The notes below the pieces were generated by a model. That model was given only the letters and a program-made list of their open reading frames with translations. It did no database searches and had not been told where the DNA came from. The position numbers and the translations under genes are program-made. Below, in pieces: positions 62,444 through 64,000 of a stretch of 64,000 nt of DNA (within the stretch, counting starts at the first letter, position 1; each line of letters starts with the position of its first letter). Source of the stretch: Halopenitus persicus. GTDB taxonomy: Archaea > Halobacteriota > Halobacteria > Halobacteriales > Haloferacaceae. The stretch spans positions 2,480,001 through 2,544,000 of the forward strand of contig NZ_AP017558.1 of NCBI RefSeq assembly GCF_002355635.1, written 5' to 3'.

Positions 62444-63556
62444 CTATTCGCCCGTTCCGGTCGCGCGGTGGAACGGCTTGTTCGCGATCGTCTCCCGGAG
62501 GTCGGCCAGGGAGTCGCGGCCCGCGTCGCCGGCGGCCGACATCACGGCGAAGACCTCCTTCCGGGAGACCTTCACGCCGGTCTCGGTGAGCGCGTCCTCC
62601 GGACGCGACCGAAGCTCCCGCAGCGTGCCGACCGCCAGGAGGTACGGGACGCTCCAGGCGGCCATCGTATTGCCGTGTTTCAGCGGCATCGTCTCCAGGT
62701 ACGCCTGCGCGTCGTCGAGGAACGAGTGGGCGTACTCGGCCGTCCGGTCGACGACGCGCGCGGAGGACGCGTGGTTCTCGGGGTCGACGATCGACTCCTG
62801 GTCGACGCCCTCCGCGGCGAGCCACTCGGCGGGAATGTAGACGTTGTTCTCGGCCGTGTAGTCGTCGTAGACGTCCTTGGAGACGTTGACGAGCTGGAGG
62901 AGGAGGCCGAACTCCTCGGCGGTGTCGTAGAGCCGCCGGACGCGCTCGTCGTCGACGTCCGCCCGGGTCAGGAGGTTGGTGATCAGCGTGCCGACGGTGC
63001 CGGCGGCGTAATAGCAGTACTGCTCGAGTTCGTCCCGGTCGTCGATCCGGAGGCCGCCCGCCTCGGCGTGCCGGTCGAGGAACATCGCCATCCCGTCGAC
63101 CATCTCGCGCACCGGCGGCACGATGGCGTCCCGGACGTCCTCGGGGAACTCCTCGAAGGTGGCGACGATCGTCGGCGACCGGGCGACGACCTCCCAGTCG
63201 GCGTTGCGCTCCTCCTCGGGCGGGACCCACTCGTCGACGGCGGCGCGGAACTCGACGACGTCGGTGTCGTCGTCGGGGTCGAGGACGGCGTCGTACGTCT
63301 CGAGCACGTCGGTCTGTGCGGCCGGCGGGATGTGTCCGGCGTCCTCGACGGTGTCGGCGACCCGGCAGAGGAGATAGCCGAGACAGATGTGGCTCGCCAT
63401 CGGTTCATCGAGAACGTCGACGGTCAGCGCGAAGGTGCGTGACACGCCCTGCACCGCCTCGTGACACCAGTCGAGGTCCGCTCGGGCGGCCTCGGGGTCG
63501 CCGCCGACGGCCGACTCGAGGTCGGACTCGCCGGCGGATATGTTACGTCCGCTCAT
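62444..63556 (-). CDS. squalene/phytoene synthase
   Basis: The gene encodes 370 residues from the ATG at 63556-63554, with GGTAAAAAGT (63581-63590) as TATA region. VSRTFALTVDVLDEPMASHICLGYLLCRVADTVEDAGHIP has the first Asp-rich site (DTVED). YCYYAAGTVGTLITNLLT and LLLQLVNVSKDVYDDYTAENNVYIPAEWL carry the second (DVYDD). It condenses two isoprenyl diphosphates head to head. DTVED and NVSKD-type motifs look more like squalene than phytoene synthase, which fits haloarchaeal squalene and menaquinone-rich membranes. The choice is inferred. Confidence 0.87.
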   Translation of the reverse strand: MSGRNISAGESDLESAVGGDPEAARADLDWCHEAVQGVSRTFALTVDVLDEPMASHICLGYLLCRVADTVEDAGHIPPAAQTDVLETYDAVLDPDDDTDVVEFRAAVDEWVPPEEERNADWEVVARSPTIVATFEEFPEDVRDAIVPPVREMVDGMAMFLDRHAEAGGLRIDDRDELEQYCYYAAGTVGTLITNLLTRADVDDERVRRLYDTAEEFGLLLQLVNVSKDVYDDYTAENNVYIPAEWLAAEGVDQESIVDPENHASSARVVDRTAEYAHSFLDDAQAYLETMPLKHGNTMAAWSVPYLLAVGTLRELRSRPEDALTETGVKVSRKEVFAVMSAAGDAGRDSLADLRETIANKPFHRATGTGE

Positions 63557-64000
63557 TCAGATATCGATCGGTAGGGCGCGAGGGGTAAAAAGTCTCGTGG
63601 GGACGGCCGACCTCCCCGCGGCGTCGTCTCGGCGGACGGCAAGCACGTTCGGATCTCGGTGGAAGTTAAAAACGAACTATAAATATAGGATATAATATGG
63701 TATTAAATATATATCTGATTAGTTGTATGTTCGGCCATCGTCAACAAATCGGCGACGTTCCGTCGGATATCTCGTTCATATCCCGGCTCGAGGCTGATCG
63801 GTGGGTGTTCGGGCATCTTTGACGTACCGTACTGTGAGGGAATATTAAAACCCGTATTCAGACACCATTATGGGTTATGAGAGGAATATCGTTCCCGAAT
63901 CAGCCCGTCATCCGTTTCAAGGCCCGACCCAACGTATTTGATCAAGAGTAATATATTTTTATATATGTGTTGTTTATAAGTTACTTTTGGGAAGAGCAGC
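63557..64000. other. AT-rich gap at the right edge
   Basis: These 444 bases contain no supported gene. The promoter of the squalene-synthase gene is at the left. About 63660-63730 and 63840-64000 are AT-rich (AACTATAAATATAGGATATA, ATATATTTTTATATATG) and may hold promoters of genes outside the window. A 20-30 codon frame near 63870 is not convincing. Confidence 0.6.

Overview
The window is chromosomal DNA of a halophilic archaeon (class Halobacteria, most like Halorubrum and relatives). The evidence is very high GC, strongly acidic proteins, TATA boxes about 25-30 bases before start codons (leaderless transcripts), Tat-type lipoproteins with RR motifs, halocyanin, archaeal diphthamide, SBDS and GatCA genes, a thiolase/DUF35 pair and an archaeal 7S SRP RNA. 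Sixty-two protein genes (one cut by the left edge, one a 17-codon leader ORF) and one RNA gene are called. Most long reading frames opposite or beside these genes are GC-driven shadows. No tRNA, rRNA, CRISPR array, prophage or intact insertion sequence was recognised.

Layout. 1-13 kb is housekeeping: an ABC-ATPase tail, a uracil-DNA-glycosylase-like protein, CYTH phosphohydrolase, FKBP isomerase, cation antiporter, KaiC/RAD55-like and MinD-like ATPases, an esterase, Dph2, a copper pair (TRASH-type Lrp regulator divergent from a CopZ-like chaperone) and a thiolase-DUF35 operon. 13-29 kb holds an old-yellow-enzyme homologue, a HEAT-repeat protein, a secreted phospholipase-D-like protein, an archaeal RecJ-like DHH protein, a JAMM protease overlapping FAD synthetase RibL, a CtaA-CtaB fusion, a two-gene ABC exporter, two PH-domain membrane proteins and glutamate dehydrogenase.

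29-43 kb is an accessory-looking catabolic block. It has an IclR regulator, two M29/NicX-fold metalloenzymes, a PrpF-type isomerase overlapping a TcuA-like flavoprotein, a complete tripartite tricarboxylate transporter (TctC, TctB, TctA), an SLC13-type carboxylate permease, UspA and a D-2-hydroxyacid dehydrogenase. Isocitrate dehydrogenase follows. The simplest joint reading is uptake of a di- or tricarboxylate, oxidation and isomerisation of it, and entry into the citric acid cycle. 44-49 kb adds two cupins, three short-chain dehydrogenases (two without the catalytic Tyr-x-x-x-Lys) and an FAH-family hydrolase, as in sugar-acid or aromatic breakdown. AT-rich gaps at about 29.5-30.9 kb and 46.7-46.9 kb frame this part.

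49-64 kb is again mainly core: peroxiredoxin, SRP RNA, phosphatidylserine synthase, a copper/respiration set (halocyanin, SafE-like membrane protein, copper P-type ATPase), OsmC, GatC-GatA, a membrane glycosyltransferase, SBDS, a two-domain VOC protein and a squalene/phytoene synthase.

The most unusual sequence-level pattern is a set of short tandem duplications sitting on the 3' ends of genes and carrying the stop codon with them (about ten loci), together with several short tandem arrays between genes.
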